A stretch of DNA of 64,000 bases from Alphaproteobacteria bacterium AO1-B (GTDB lineage: Bacteria > Pseudomonadota > Alphaproteobacteria > Rhizobiales > Stappiaceae): assembly GCA_001890945.1 (NCBI GenBank), contig MLAX01000006.1:1-64000 (forward strand), given 5' to 3'. The position numbers and the translations under genes are program-made. The notes below the pieces were generated by a model, which saw only the letters and a list, made by a program, of their open reading frames with translations, ran no database searches and was not told where the DNA came from. Positions 7,411-16,564 of this stretch are shown in pieces; position 1 is the first letter of the stretch, and each line of letters opens with the position of its first letter.

Positions 7411-7956
7411 CTACACCGGCACACCGGCGATGTGGGCGATCAGCTCCAGGCTGTTGCGGGCGTTGAACTTTTTCATCAAGCGGGCTCTGTGAACCTCTAC
7501 CGTGCGGTGGGAGATGTCGAGCGCGCGGGCGATCTCCTTGGACGTCAGGCCCTCGGCCAGCATGGTCGCCACCTGACGCTCGCGCACGCTCATGTCGGCG
7601 AGCGGCCGGTCTTCTGAAATATCGGCAAAACTCCAAATGGCCTTGGCGAAGGGGTGATCAGGGTCCAGCGACTGCCCGCGTACCCGGCACCAGAACAGGG
7701 CACCGGATTTCCGGCGCATGATCCGCTCGTCCTGATAAGTGCCGCTGCCCAGCATTTTGCTGACCCCGATCTTGCCGATGCGCAGGAACTCTTCCGAAGA
7801 GGGATAAAGCACCGACAGGGAGACACCGGTCAGCGCGGCGGTGTCATATTCAAACATCGCCGCAAACCGCGGATTGCATTTCCGGATGGTCCGGTCTTCT
7901 GAGTAAACCAGTCCAATCGGCGCATGCTCAAAGGCAAGGGCAGCCAGCTCCTCCAT
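7411..7956 (-). CDS. PAS-LuxR transcriptional regulator
   Basis: A 181-residue protein. Residues 5-115 form a PAS fold (FEHAPIGLVYSEDRTIRKCN, then a 'RRKSGALFWCRVRGQSLDP' strand pair). Residues 120-178 are a LuxR/GerE helix-turn-helix (MSVRERQVATMLAEGLTSKE, then ARALDISHRTVEVHRARLMK). The start at 7956 has a GGAGA site; an upstream start at 8091 would extend into the divergent gene's promoter. It is divergent from the acyl-CoA ligase/SDR pair, which it probably regulates in response to a small ligand. The architecture resembles NarL-output one-component regulators; there is no receiver domain. Confidence 0.85.
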   Translation of the reverse strand: MEELAALAFEHAPIGLVYSEDRTIRKCNPRFAAMFEYDTAALTGVSLSVLYPSSEEFLRIGKIGVSKMLGSGTYQDERIMRRKSGALFWCRVRGQSLDPDHPFAKAIWSFADISEDRPLADMSVRERQVATMLAEGLTSKEIARALDISHRTVEVHRARLMKKFNARNSLELIAHIAGVPV

Positions 7957-8039
7957 GCGATCTCCATTACGTGTTTTGCCGGAATATCCAGATAAAGCGC
8001 GCAGATAGTATCCGGAAGGGAGAAAAGGGAGGCAAGGGC

Positions 8040-9575
8040 ATGAACCCCGCAGAATGGCTGAAACGCACAGCGGCAAAATCACCTGAGGCACCGGCGCTCT
8101 TCACCGGTGTGCGCCAGGTGGCTGATTATGCAGCATTTGCGGAGACAGCCGGGGCGATTGCACACGCGCTTCAAGGGCGCGGCGTTTTCAAAGGCGACCG
8201 GGTCGCGGTCTTCATGGCAAACAGCACAGCCTATCTTGAAGCGCTCTATAGCATTTGGTGGGCCGGCGCGGCTGCCGTGCCGATCAACGCCAAGCTGCAC
8301 GGGCGGGAAGCAGCCTGGATGGTGGAAGATGCCGGTGCAAAACTGGTTTTCTGCGATGAGAAATCCGCCAAGGCCCTATCTGGTCTTTTGTCTGGCGATG
8401 CACAGAGTGTCGTGACTGGCAGCGAGGCCTTTGACGCCATGCGATCTAAAGCCCCGCGCTCAGAGCCCGTGCCGCTGGATGAGGACGATCTCACCTGGCT
8501 GTTCTACACGTCCGGCACAACAGGGCGGCCGAAGGGGGTCATGATCACCTGCGGCAACATTGCCTCGATGACGTACAATTTTTTTGTCGATGTGGACGAG
8601 GTCAAGTCGGGCGGAGCCATCCTTTATGCTGCTCCCATGAGCCATGGCGCCGGGCTTTACAACTTCATGCATGTCTTGCGCGGCGCGCGGCACGTCGTAC
8701 CGGAAAGCGGCGGATTTGATGCCGAAGAAGTTCTCCGAATCGCGCCGAGCCTAAAATGTGTCAGCATGTTCGCGGCGCCCACCATGGTGCGCCGGATGGT
8801 GGATGTCGCCAAGGCCCAGGAGCTCAACGGTATGGGGCTGCGCACCATCGTTTATGCCGGAGGGCCGATGTATGAGGCCGATATTCTGGAGGCGGTGGAG
8901 GTGATGGGAACTCGGTTCGTTCAGATCTACGGCCAGGGGGAGTGCCCGATGGGGATCACTGCGCTCTCCAGGGCCGATGTGTCCGATCGCAGCCACCCAA
9001 GATGGCGGGACCGGCTCAATTCCGTTGGAACAGCGCAATCTTCGGTACGGGTTCGCGTTGTTGATGAAAGCGGCGAAGATCTTGCCGCCGGTGAGGTGGG
9101 GGAGATCGTCGTGCGCGGGGCAACGGTCATGAAAGGCTATTGGCAGAACCCGGCCGCGACCGAAGACACGCTGCGAAACGGCTGGCTGTGGACCGGAGAC
9201 ATGGGGCGGCTCGATCAGGACGGCTATCTGACGCTTCAGGACCGCTCCAAGGATGTGATCATTTCCGGCGGAACAAACATCTACCCGAGAGAAGTGGAGG
9301 AAGTGCTGCTCAGCCATCCGGCGGTCCATGAGGTTTCCGTGATTGGCCAGGAAGATCCGGAGTGGGGGGAGATCGTTGTCGCCTTTGTCGTGCGTCTCAA
9401 CGGGCAAAACGTGGAAGCAGCAGAGCTTGATGCCCTGTGCCTGGAGCAGATCGCCCGGTTCAAACGGCCAAAGACCTACCATTTCGTCGAGGCGCTACCG
9501 AAGAACAATTACGGCAAGGTCCTGAAGACCGAATTGAGACAACAGCTGATGGATGGAGGGAACGAACATGACTGA
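8040..9575 (+). CDS. Acyl-CoA synthetase (AMP-forming, ANL superfamily)
   Basis: A 511-residue adenylate-forming enzyme, the normal family length. Motifs: P-loop-like LFYTSGTTGRPKG near residue 160, adenine-binding 'YGQGECPMG' near 300, 'GWLWTGDMGRLDQDGYL' with the ribose-binding Asp, the hinge 'DRSKDVIISGGTNIYP', and the C-terminal catalytic Lys in 'PKNNYGKVLK'. It activates a carboxylic acid to its CoA thioester; chain length cannot be read from sequence. The start at 8040 follows a GGGAGG site. It overlaps the next gene by eight bases, so the pair is an operon, divergent from the PAS-LuxR regulator. Confidence 0.85.
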   Translation: MNPAEWLKRTAAKSPEAPALFTGVRQVADYAAFAETAGAIAHALQGRGVFKGDRVAVFMANSTAYLEALYSIWWAGAAAVPINAKLHGREAAWMVEDAGAKLVFCDEKSAKALSGLLSGDAQSVVTGSEAFDAMRSKAPRSEPVPLDEDDLTWLFYTSGTTGRPKGVMITCGNIASMTYNFFVDVDEVKSGGAILYAAPMSHGAGLYNFMHVLRGARHVVPESGGFDAEEVLRIAPSLKCVSMFAAPTMVRRMVDVAKAQELNGMGLRTIVYAGGPMYEADILEAVEVMGTRFVQIYGQGECPMGITALSRADVSDRSHPRWRDRLNSVGTAQSSVRVRVVDESGEDLAAGEVGEIVVRGATVMKGYWQNPAATEDTLRNGWLWTGDMGRLDQDGYLTLQDRSKDVIISGGTNIYPREVEEVLLSHPAVHEVSVIGQEDPEWGEIVVAFVVRLNGQNVEAAELDALCLEQIARFKRPKTYHFVEALPKNNYGKVLKTELRQQLMDGGNEHD

Positions 9576-10371
9576 TTTGACCGGAAAAACCGCCCTGGTG
9601 ACCGGGTCTGTTCAAGGCATCGGTTTGGCGATCGCAAAAAGCCTTGCAAGCGCCGGCGCCCGGGTGGGCGTTCATGGTCTTGCGACACCGGAGCAGGCCG
9701 CGGAGGCTGTGGCCGCTGTTGAGGCGACCGGTGCACCGGAGGCCCGGTTTTTTGATGCCAACATGCGGGACGTTGCGGCCATCGAAGCGATGATGCAGGA
9801 GGTGACTGACTGGGGCGGCGCGGACATTCTGGTGAACAATGCGGGCATCCAAAAAACCGCCAGCTACGCCGAGCTCGATGCGGCGACTTGGGAAGCCATC
9901 ATCGATGTCAATTTGTCCGGCGCTTTTCACACGATGCGAAAGGCGCTGCCCGTCATGGCTGAGAAGGGGTATGGCCGGGTGATCAACATTGCCTCGGTCC
10001 ATGGCCTCGTCGCATCGGTGAACAAGGCGCCCTATGTCGCCTCAAAATTCGGCCTGGTCGGCATGAGCAAGGTCGCCGCGCTGGAATATGCCGCCGCCGG
10101 CACCAAGGCCAAAGGCGGTGTCACCGTCAACTGCATCGCGCCAGGCTGGACCGAAACGGCGATCATCGAGCCGCAGGTCGCCGCCCGCGCCGCTCTTCAC
10201 GGCGGGGACCGGGATCTTGGGATTGCCGATCTTCTGGCCGAAAAACAACCGACCCGGCGCACTTCCGACCCATCGGAAATCGGTGCCTTGGCGCTGTGGC
10301 TGTGTCATCCAATTGCCCACAATGTCACCGGCACGACCATCCCGGTCGACGGCGGCTGGACAGCGCAATAG
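9568..10371 (+). CDS. SDR, 3-hydroxybutyrate dehydrogenase-like
   Basis: A 267-residue short-chain dehydrogenase. It shows the NAD(P)-binding TGSVQGIGLA, NNAGIQ, catalytic Ser in NIASVHG and YVASKFG with the Tyr-Lys pair. The end, 'AEKQPTRRTSDPSEIGALAL' then 'GTTIPVDGGWTAQ', closely follows D-3-hydroxybutyrate dehydrogenases, which interconvert 3-hydroxybutyrate and acetoacetate. A ligase for short acids next door and a PHB-depolymerase-like enzyme at 31743 would fit such metabolism, but another 3-hydroxyacyl or sugar substrate is possible. The ATG at 9568 has a GGAGGG site inside the previous gene. Confidence 0.8.
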   Translation: MTDLTGKTALVTGSVQGIGLAIAKSLASAGARVGVHGLATPEQAAEAVAAVEATGAPEARFFDANMRDVAAIEAMMQEVTDWGGADILVNNAGIQKTASYAELDAATWEAIIDVNLSGAFHTMRKALPVMAEKGYGRVINIASVHGLVASVNKAPYVASKFGLVGMSKVAALEYAAAGTKAKGGVTVNCIAPGWTETAIIEPQVAARAALHGGDRDLGIADLLAEKQPTRRTSDPSEIGALALWLCHPIAHNVTGTTIPVDGGWTAQ

Positions 10372-10551
10372 ACGGGCACCTGAGGCCGTCTCAAGAGTGG
10401 CGGAGCTCTTGCCAAAACAGCGATACTTGTAAGGGTGCAAAGCAGGCACACGCACAGTTGATCGCTTTAGAGCCCGCCGGCCTTGACCCGGCATGAGGTT
10501 ATCTCGATCTAACCCGCGAACGACCAATAGAACCATGGAAACCGGGGTACA

Positions 10552-11037
10552 ATGTCTCCCGCCAACATCAGCTTTGTGTGCCTGACATCAATTTCCCTCG
10601 CGGAGTTGACCGCGCATATGAACGACCCGCGTCTTGCAGCGCATATGCCGCTTCTGACAAAGGCTTGGGATGACGAAACGGCTGCTCAGTTCATCGCAGC
10701 CAAAGAAGCGTGCTGGCAGCGCGATGGGCTGGGACATTGGGCATTTCTCAATCATGGCCGATATGCCGGCTGGGGCGGCTTTCAGAAAGAGGGAGACGAG
10801 TGGGACTTCGGCCTTGTTTTAAAGCCCGACTGCTTCGGCCTCGGGATCTCCATTACCCGAAAGGCACTTGCCTTCGCCCAGGCCGATGACCGGATCCCGT
10901 TTGTGACCTTTCTTTTGCCGCCGTCCCGAAAGAAACTGGGTGCTCTCAAGCGAATGGGGGCACGTTTCATCGCCGATGTCGACTATGGCGGCGAGATCTT
11001 CGGCAAATACCAATTGGCGACAGGCTTAAGCGCCTGA
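10552..11037 (+). CDS. GNAT-family N-acetyltransferase
   Basis: A 161-residue protein of the RimJ/RimL-like GNAT_3 group: 'HMPLLTKAWDDETAAQFIAA', 'GHWAFLNHGRYAGWGGFQKE' (beta-2/beta-3 hairpin), 'DFGLVLKPDCFGLGISITRK' (beta-4 and the acetyl-CoA loop) and 'SRKKLGALKRMGARFIAD'. Substrate unknown. It stands alone, 180 bp after the SDR gene; the gap has a CAAGAG/CTCTTG hairpin near 10391 but no T-run. Confidence 0.72.
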   Translation: MSPANISFVCLTSISLAELTAHMNDPRLAAHMPLLTKAWDDETAAQFIAAKEACWQRDGLGHWAFLNHGRYAGWGGFQKEGDEWDFGLVLKPDCFGLGISITRKALAFAQADDRIPFVTFLLPPSRKKLGALKRMGARFIADVDYGGEIFGKYQLATGLSA

Positions 11038-11161
11038 CGTTTGCGCTGGTGGCCTGTTTCCGGATGCCGGGCGGGATGTGAGTTGCCCCTTGTGCTCTTG
11101 CCTTCAGAATGGTTCAACTCAAAAGCAACGTGGGCTTAAGCAACAACCTGAAAGGCATCTA

Positions 11162-12517
11162 ATGGATCCGTCCGGCGAACGGTTCTCAAGCGCAAGTGCT
11201 GACCTTGAAACGTTGGTCGCGCTTTTAAAGACGCACGACATTTTTGCCTCCATGGACGAGCAGCACCTGCGTAACATTGCAGCTGCCTGTCCGATCGAAG
11301 ATGCCGCTGCCGGGACGGTTCTGTTTCGTCAGGGCGATCCGGGGTCTTTTGCTTATCTTCTGGTGTCCGGTGAATTGTCGGTGGATGTCGACACGCCGCA
11401 TGGCGACGTCACCCTGGCGGTGCTGACGGCACCAGACATGGTCGGTGAGATTTCCGTTTTCGCCCGCAGTCCCCGGACCGCGACCGTTCGCGCGCGCAGT
11501 GCGGTGCAGCTTCTGAGACTGGACCGCGATGTTGTCCGCGGTCTCCTGATCGATCATCCGGACGCCATCTTGACCATCATCGGTGCCCTTGGAAGCCGCC
11601 TTCAGGGGATGAACGGGGCCATTGCCACCTTGACCCAGGCCGCAGAAGCGCTCAGCAACGACGCGTTTCAACCCGGCATGCTGGAAACCCTGAAAGCGGA
11701 GGCGGGCCGGTTCGGGCAGTTCGCCCATGTCTTCGACAAGATGGCGGGCGAGATCCGGAAAAAAAGCGCTCAACGCGAAGAAATGCGCATGGCGGCCAAG
11801 GTGCAGGGCTCCTTTCTGCCGTCTGGCATCGACCCGGGTGCATTTGGAGAAACATTCGACATCGCCGCATCCATGATCCCGGCCAAGGACGTTGGCGGGG
11901 ATTTTTATGACTACTTCATGGTCGGAGACGGCAAGCTTGGCTTTGCCATTGGCGATGTCTGCGGAAAAGGCATGCCGGCTGCCATGTTCATGAGCGTCTC
12001 GCGGATGATCCTGAAGACACTTGCCCGGGAAGGGCATCCACCAGGCACCGTGATCAGCCGCTTGAACGATGTGCTTGCCGACGACAATCCGGAATGCATG
12101 TTCGTGACACTGTTTTACGGATGCCTTGATCTGGAAACCGGCATGCTTTCCTATTCCAGTGCCGGACACGAAGACGTTTATTGGCTCGGCAATTGCGGGA
12201 ACTGTGAGCGGGTCGAAAGCCTCGGACCGATCGCGGGTGTTTTTGAAAAAACGGACTATCCAACCCGAACGCGCCAGATCGTTCCCGGCGATGGTGTGCT
12301 GCTGGTGACCGACGGTGTGACGGAAGCCCTCAATCCGAACGGGGAGCTTTACGGTCATGACCGGTTGAAGCGCCTTCTTGAGACCTCAAACAACGCAAGC
12401 GCAACAAGGTGGATCGAGACGCTAAACACGGAAGTTTCGAGATTTGCCGCTGAGGCAGCCCAATCCGACGACATCACCTGTCTCGCGATGATCTTTCAAG
12501 GGTCTGAAGCTGGGTGA
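11162..12517 (+). CDS. Cyclic-nucleotide-binding PP2C (SpoIIE/RsbU-type) phosphatase
   Basis: A 451-residue protein. Residues 10-145 form a cNMP/CRP-type binding domain ('FRQGDPGSFAYLLVSGELSV', 'VGEISVFARSPRTATVRA'). A helical linker ends in 'EEMRMAAKVQGSFLPSGI', and residues 215-448 are a PP2C-like phosphatase with metal-binding Asp residues in 'AKDVGGDFYDYF', 'AIGDVCGKGMPAAMFMS', 'VTDGVTEALNP' and 'QSDDITCLAM'. Such enzymes dephosphorylate anti-sigma-factor antagonists. No partner STAS or RsbW-type gene is adjacent, so its target is elsewhere. The start at 11162 was chosen for its GAAAGG site. Confidence 0.85.
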   Translation: MDPSGERFSSASADLETLVALLKTHDIFASMDEQHLRNIAAACPIEDAAAGTVLFRQGDPGSFAYLLVSGELSVDVDTPHGDVTLAVLTAPDMVGEISVFARSPRTATVRARSAVQLLRLDRDVVRGLLIDHPDAILTIIGALGSRLQGMNGAIATLTQAAEALSNDAFQPGMLETLKAEAGRFGQFAHVFDKMAGEIRKKSAQREEMRMAAKVQGSFLPSGIDPGAFGETFDIAASMIPAKDVGGDFYDYFMVGDGKLGFAIGDVCGKGMPAAMFMSVSRMILKTLAREGHPPGTVISRLNDVLADDNPECMFVTLFYGCLDLETGMLSYSSAGHEDVYWLGNCGNCERVESLGPIAGVFEKTDYPTRTRQIVPGDGVLLVTDGVTEALNPNGELYGHDRLKRLLETSNNASATRWIETLNTEVSRFAAEAAQSDDITCLAMIFQGSEAG

Positions 12518-12556
12518 TCGGTATGTGCGGAGCGCGAGCGAATGCTTGCGCTCAGG

Positions 12557-13060
12557 TCAGCGCCGTTTGCCGAAGGCCGGTTTGCCGGAGCCAGCCGGAC
12601 GCGCGCGCCGGACGGGCTGCTGCTGAGCGCGTTTGGCATCATCCATCATATGCTGACGAGTGAAGAAATTGTCCGGACTATCGTGCAGGAGGTCAATTTC
12701 GGACTTTAGCGCTTCCTCTGACGTTTTGAGAGATTGGGCCCGCTGTGCGCCGACGATGCGTTTTTCGCTGATGAACTGAACACCCATCTTCAGCCCGTCT
12801 TCCCAGCGCTTTTCGCAAGTGACCTCGAAGTTCTCCAGGTCAATCTGCAGCTCGAATTGTGGCGGCGCCATAAAGGCGGTCTCGAACTGCAACATCGCCC
12901 CGCCATCGGAGAGGTTGCGCACGATGCAGGGGAAGGACCTCAGGCCGCCTTGGAAAATGATCTTGCCTTTTTTCAAGACACGCGTCCGCCGCGGGCGGTC
13001 GTCTGCCGTCCGGGCTTCCTGGCCGCTCACTGGCGCCTGTTCCTGTTTGTCTTCGGACAT
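12557..13060 (-). CDS. PilZ-domain protein (c-di-GMP binding)
   Basis: A 167-residue protein with a PilZ fold at residues 20-110. The two c-di-GMP contact motifs are present: an Arg cluster (RPRRTRVLKKG) and NLSDGGAML, matching (D/N)xSxxG. The C-terminus is basic and low in complexity (QQQPVRRARPAGSGKPAFGK). It likely reports the c-di-GMP level set by the GGDEF/EAL proteins in this window. An in-frame start at 13108 would add 16 residues; neither start has a strong ribosome-binding site, so the start is uncertain. Confidence 0.78.
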   Translation of the reverse strand: MSEDKQEQAPVSGQEARTADDRPRRTRVLKKGKIIFQGGLRSFPCIVRNLSDGGAMLQFETAFMAPPQFELQIDLENFEVTCEKRWEDGLKMGVQFISEKRIVGAQRAQSLKTSEEALKSEIDLLHDSPDNFFTRQHMMDDAKRAQQQPVRRARPAGSGKPAFGKRR

Positions 13061-13480
13061 GACTGTTTGAACCGGTACTTCAAGGATCACATGCACATCG
13101 CCGATCATACTATTAATGAATGCTTTCCAATCGGTGAATCAGCCGAACGCTGCCAAGAGGATTGCACTGAAGCCGCGGAAATCCCCTGGAGCCCCACCGC
13201 TGAAAAAAGAGACAGATTTTATTATTGGCCGGAATCGTGGAATGCCATTCCTTGAATTGATTACCGCCCGTTCTCTATCTCTAACGCATCACAAACGGGC
13301 ATGAATTGAAAAGTTTCAATGAGTTGTCCGGCGCGACTTGCAAGGTTGAGCACGTCTGAAATGGAGGATTGATCCACTCCATTTCGTGTGTCGGCCAGTT
13401 TAATGGCATTTCCGGAAAATCGTCTGGACTGAGCCATCAGACAGAGTCACGGTAAACCGGTTTTTGGGAAAACAACGGTT
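13061..13480. promoter_or_regulatory. Leader region ahead of cysD with hairpin
   Basis: No gene. It contains the divergent promoters of the PilZ gene and cysDNC. About 95 bp ahead of cysD is a 9-bp perfect stem, GAAATGGAG (13358-13366) / CTCCATTTC (13377-13385), with a 10-nt loop and no T-run. A smaller GTCTG/CAGAC stem lies further down. These could form a leader structure or an operator for sulfur control; nothing matches a riboswitch I can name. Confidence 0.35.
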
Positions 13481-14410
13481 ATGAACATAATGTCGGCAGA
13501 TCTGACGCCAGAACGCCTGAGCAATTTGCGGCGATTGGAGGCTGAGAGCATCCACATCATCCGGGAGGTTGCGGCGGAGTTTTCCAACCCGGTGATGCTC
13601 TATTCCATCGGCAAGGACAGTGGCGTGATGCTGCACCTGGCGATGAAGGCGTTTTATCCGTCGAAACCGCCGTTTCCGCTGCTTCACGTGGACACCACCT
13701 GGAAGTTCCGCGACATGATCACTTTCCGGGACGAGACGGCCAAGCAGCTGGGTCTGGAGCTTCTGGTGCACACGAACCAGGAAGGCGTGGAGAAGGGCAT
13801 CAACCCGTTCGATCACGGCTCGTCGGTGCACACGCACATCATGAAGACCGAGGCGCTCAAACAGGCGCTCGATAAATATGGATTTGACGCAGCCTTCGGC
13901 GGTGCGCGGCGCGATGAGGAAAAGTCCCGTGCCAAGGAACGGGTGTTCTCGTTCCGCAATTCCTCTCATGGCTGGGATCCGAAGAACCAGCGACCCGAGC
14001 TCTGGAACTTGTACAATGCCCGGGTTGCCAAGGGCGAGAGCATTCGGGCGTTTCCACTCTCCAACTGGACCGAGCTCGACATCTGGCAGTACATCCTGAC
14101 GGAAAACATCCCGATGGTGCCGCTCTACCTGGCCGCCAAGCGCCCCGTCGTTGAACGCGACGGCATGCTGATCATGGTCGACGATGAGCGGATGACCTTG
14201 CAGCCCGGCGAGGTTGTTCAGGAAAAGATGATCCGCTTTCGCACCCTCGGCTGTTACCCGCTGACGGGCGCCATTGAATCGGATGCTACGACCTTGCCCG
14301 ACATCGTCAAGGAAATGCTGATTGCCCGCACGTCCGAGCGCCAGGGCCGCCTGATCGACAAGGACGAAAGCGCCTCGATGGAAAAGAAAAAGCGTGAGGG
14401 GTATTTCTGA
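13481..14410 (+). CDS. cysD: Sulfate adenylyltransferase subunit 2
   Basis: A 309-residue PAPS-reductase/ATP-sulfurylase-fold protein. It makes adenosine 5'-phosphosulfate from ATP and sulfate as the catalytic partner of CysN. Hallmarks: the PP-loop 'VMLYSIGKDSGVMLHLA' near residue 38, 'FPLLHVDTTWKFRDMI', 'AFGGARRDEEKSRAKER' and 'LFPLSNWTELDIW'-like sequence in the middle. Length is normal. Its stop and the next start share a base (TGATG), so cysD and cysNC are translationally coupled. An alternative start three codons in is equally possible. Confidence 0.96.
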   Translation: MNIMSADLTPERLSNLRRLEAESIHIIREVAAEFSNPVMLYSIGKDSGVMLHLAMKAFYPSKPPFPLLHVDTTWKFRDMITFRDETAKQLGLELLVHTNQEGVEKGINPFDHGSSVHTHIMKTEALKQALDKYGFDAAFGGARRDEEKSRAKERVFSFRNSSHGWDPKNQRPELWNLYNARVAKGESIRAFPLSNWTELDIWQYILTENIPMVPLYLAAKRPVVERDGMLIMVDDERMTLQPGEVVQEKMIRFRTLGCYPLTGAIESDATTLPDIVKEMLIARTSERQGRLIDKDESASMEKKKREGYF

Positions 14411-16344
14411 TGAGCGTTCTTGAAGACACCCTGACCAGTTCCGAAGCTGTTGCCGCCTATGTGGCTGCCCAGGAGCAAAAGGACCAGCTGCGGTTCCTGA
14501 CCTGCGGCTCTGTGGATGACGGCAAGTCGACCCTGATCGGCCGTCTGCTCTATGACACCAAGCTGATCTTCGAGGATCAGCTGGCAGCTCTTGAGCGGGA
14601 TTCGAAGAAACACGGCACGGTCGGCGAGGACATTGATCTGGCGCTTCTGGTCGACGGGCTGGAAGCAGAACGCGAGCAGGGCATCACGATTGATGTGGCC
14701 TACCGCTTCTTTGCCACCGACAAGCGCAAGTTCATCGTCGCCGACACACCGGGTCACGAGCAATACACCCGCAATATGGCGACCGGCGCCTCGACCGCCG
14801 ATCTGGCTGTGCTGCTGGTCGACGCCCGCCATGGCCTGCAGGTTCAGACCCGCCGCCATGCCTTCATTGCCTCGCTGCTCGGCATCCGACATGTGGTGCT
14901 GGCGGTGAACAAGATCGATCTCGTTGATTACTCAGAAGAGCGTTTTGACGAAATCCGGAAGGACTTTGAAACCTTCGCCAGCGGCTTTGACTTTGAAAGC
15001 CTGGTGGCGATCCCGATGTCCGCCCGCTTTGGCGACAATGTTACGGCCAAGGGCGGGAACATGGACTGGTTCACCGGTCCAACGCTCCTGGAGCATCTGG
15101 AGACGATCGAGGTGGGCGAGCATGAGCTGGAAGCCCCGTTCCGCTTCCCCGTGCAATGGGTCAACCGGCCGAACCTCGACTTCCGCGGCTATTCGGGAAC
15201 GATCGCCAGCGGCCGGGTGGCCGTCGGGGACGAGATCGTTTTGGCAGGCCCTGCCAAAACCAGCACCATCAAGCAGATCATCGCGCCGACCGGCGAGGTG
15301 GATGAGGCCCGCGCGGGCGAAGCCGTCACACTGACCCTTCAGGACGAGATCGACATCTCGCGCGGCGATCTTTTGGCAACACCGTCGGCCCGTCCGGATG
15401 TAGCGGATCAAATGGCCGCTCACCTAATCTGGATGTCGGAAGACGCGCTTCTGCCAGGCCGCTCGTATCTCCTGAAGATCGGCGCGAAGACGGTCAATGC
15501 GACGGTTACGGAGATCAAGCACAAGATCAACGTCAACACGTTCGAGCATGTGGCCGGCAAGACGCTGGACCTCAACGAGATCGCGTTCTGCAACTTGAGC
15601 CTTTCCTCTGACGTTGCCTTTGACCCCTATGAAGCCAACCGGACCACCGGATCGTTCATCCTGATCGATCGGATGACCAACCAGACGGTTGGGGCAGGCA
15701 TGGTGTGGTTCGCGCTGCGCCGGGCAACCAACATCCACTGGCAGGCGCTCGACGTCGACCGCAAGGCACGGGCCAGCACGTTGGGCCAGCAGCCGGCGGT
15801 TCTGTGGTTCACCGGGCTGTCAGGCTCCGGCAAGTCGACCGTTGCCTCGCTGGTTGAAAAGCGCCTGCATGCGGAAGGCCGGCACACCTACACGCTTGAC
15901 GGCGACAACGTGCGCCACGGGCTCAACCGGGATCTCGGCTTTACCGATGCCGACCGGGTGGAGAACATCCGCCGGGTGGGCGAGGTTGCCAAGCTCATGG
16001 CTGACGCCGGGCTGATCACGCTGGTGTCCTTCATCTCGCCGTTCCGCTCCGAGCGGCAGATGGCACGGGACCTGATGGGCGAGGGCGAGTTCATCGAGGT
16101 GTTTGTCGACACGCCGATCGAGGAATGCAAGAAGCGCGATCCGAAGGGGCTATATGCCAAGGCGGAACGCGGCGAGATCAAGAACTTCACCGGCATCGAC
16201 AGCCCTTATGAAGCCCCGGAGAACCCGGAAATCCGCATCCACAACGTCGGCCGCCCGGCGGAAGAGGTGGCGGATGAGATTGTTGCGTATTTGAGGGCGC
16301 GGGGGTTTCTGAGCGTTCTCGGCATGGATGGTGACGGAATTTAG
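14410..16344 (+). CDS. cysNC: Bifunctional sulfate adenylyltransferase subunit 1/APS kinase
   Basis: A 644-residue fusion. Residues 20-440 are the CysN GTPase with G1 SVDDGKSTLIGRLL, G3 DTPGHEQY and G4 NKIDL plus EF-Tu-like domains II/III. Residues about 455-640 are APS kinase (CysC) with P-loop GLSGSGKSTVASL and 'DNVRHGLNRDLGF'. Together with CysD it converts sulfate to PAPS for assimilation or sulfation; the same layout is known from rhizobial NodPQ. A second promoter is not evident. The last residues (LSVLGMDGDGI) extend slightly beyond the usual APS kinase end. Confidence 0.95.
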   Translation: MSVLEDTLTSSEAVAAYVAAQEQKDQLRFLTCGSVDDGKSTLIGRLLYDTKLIFEDQLAALERDSKKHGTVGEDIDLALLVDGLEAEREQGITIDVAYRFFATDKRKFIVADTPGHEQYTRNMATGASTADLAVLLVDARHGLQVQTRRHAFIASLLGIRHVVLAVNKIDLVDYSEERFDEIRKDFETFASGFDFESLVAIPMSARFGDNVTAKGGNMDWFTGPTLLEHLETIEVGEHELEAPFRFPVQWVNRPNLDFRGYSGTIASGRVAVGDEIVLAGPAKTSTIKQIIAPTGEVDEARAGEAVTLTLQDEIDISRGDLLATPSARPDVADQMAAHLIWMSEDALLPGRSYLLKIGAKTVNATVTEIKHKINVNTFEHVAGKTLDLNEIAFCNLSLSSDVAFDPYEANRTTGSFILIDRMTNQTVGAGMVWFALRRATNIHWQALDVDRKARASTLGQQPAVLWFTGLSGSGKSTVASLVEKRLHAEGRHTYTLDGDNVRHGLNRDLGFTDADRVENIRRVGEVAKLMADAGLITLVSFISPFRSERQMARDLMGEGEFIEVFVDTPIEECKKRDPKGLYAKAERGEIKNFTGIDSPYEAPENPEIRIHNVGRPAEEVADEIVAYLRARGFLSVLGMDGDGI

Positions 16345-16564
16345 AGCGGCCTTACTCACTGCTCTGTCCATCTCGACGGACGCCGGATCAGGTCCGGGGC
16401 GGCGCGGAGAAATTCAGCGCATTATTTAATGCCGTCCCGGACGTGATCCGGGACCGGCCTCCCCACAAAAAATAACTCCGCTGTCCCGGCCACCGAGCCG
16501 GGATCTGCAATTCATTTAAAAACTGCCGACGACCATCAAGCCGGGACCTGCATCTTAATTGAAA
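16345..16564. repeat. Palindromic intergenic repeats
   Basis: The gap after cysNC holds several short GC-rich repeats. CCGGATCAGGTCCGGGG near 16383-16399 recurs in two other gaps of the window (56499 and 62038 regions). Next come GATCCGGGACCGG near 16447 and a direct pair, AGCCGGGATCTGCA / AGCCGGGACCTGCA, near 16496 and 16542. Such elements resemble dispersed REP-like repeats and may act as a bidirectional terminator between the convergent cysNC and ybaK genes. Confidence 0.55.

Noticed and set aside
13116..13304. 62-codon plus-strand frame between the PilZ gene and cysD
   Set aside because: No ribosome-binding site and no recognisable feature; it lies in a divergent promoter region.
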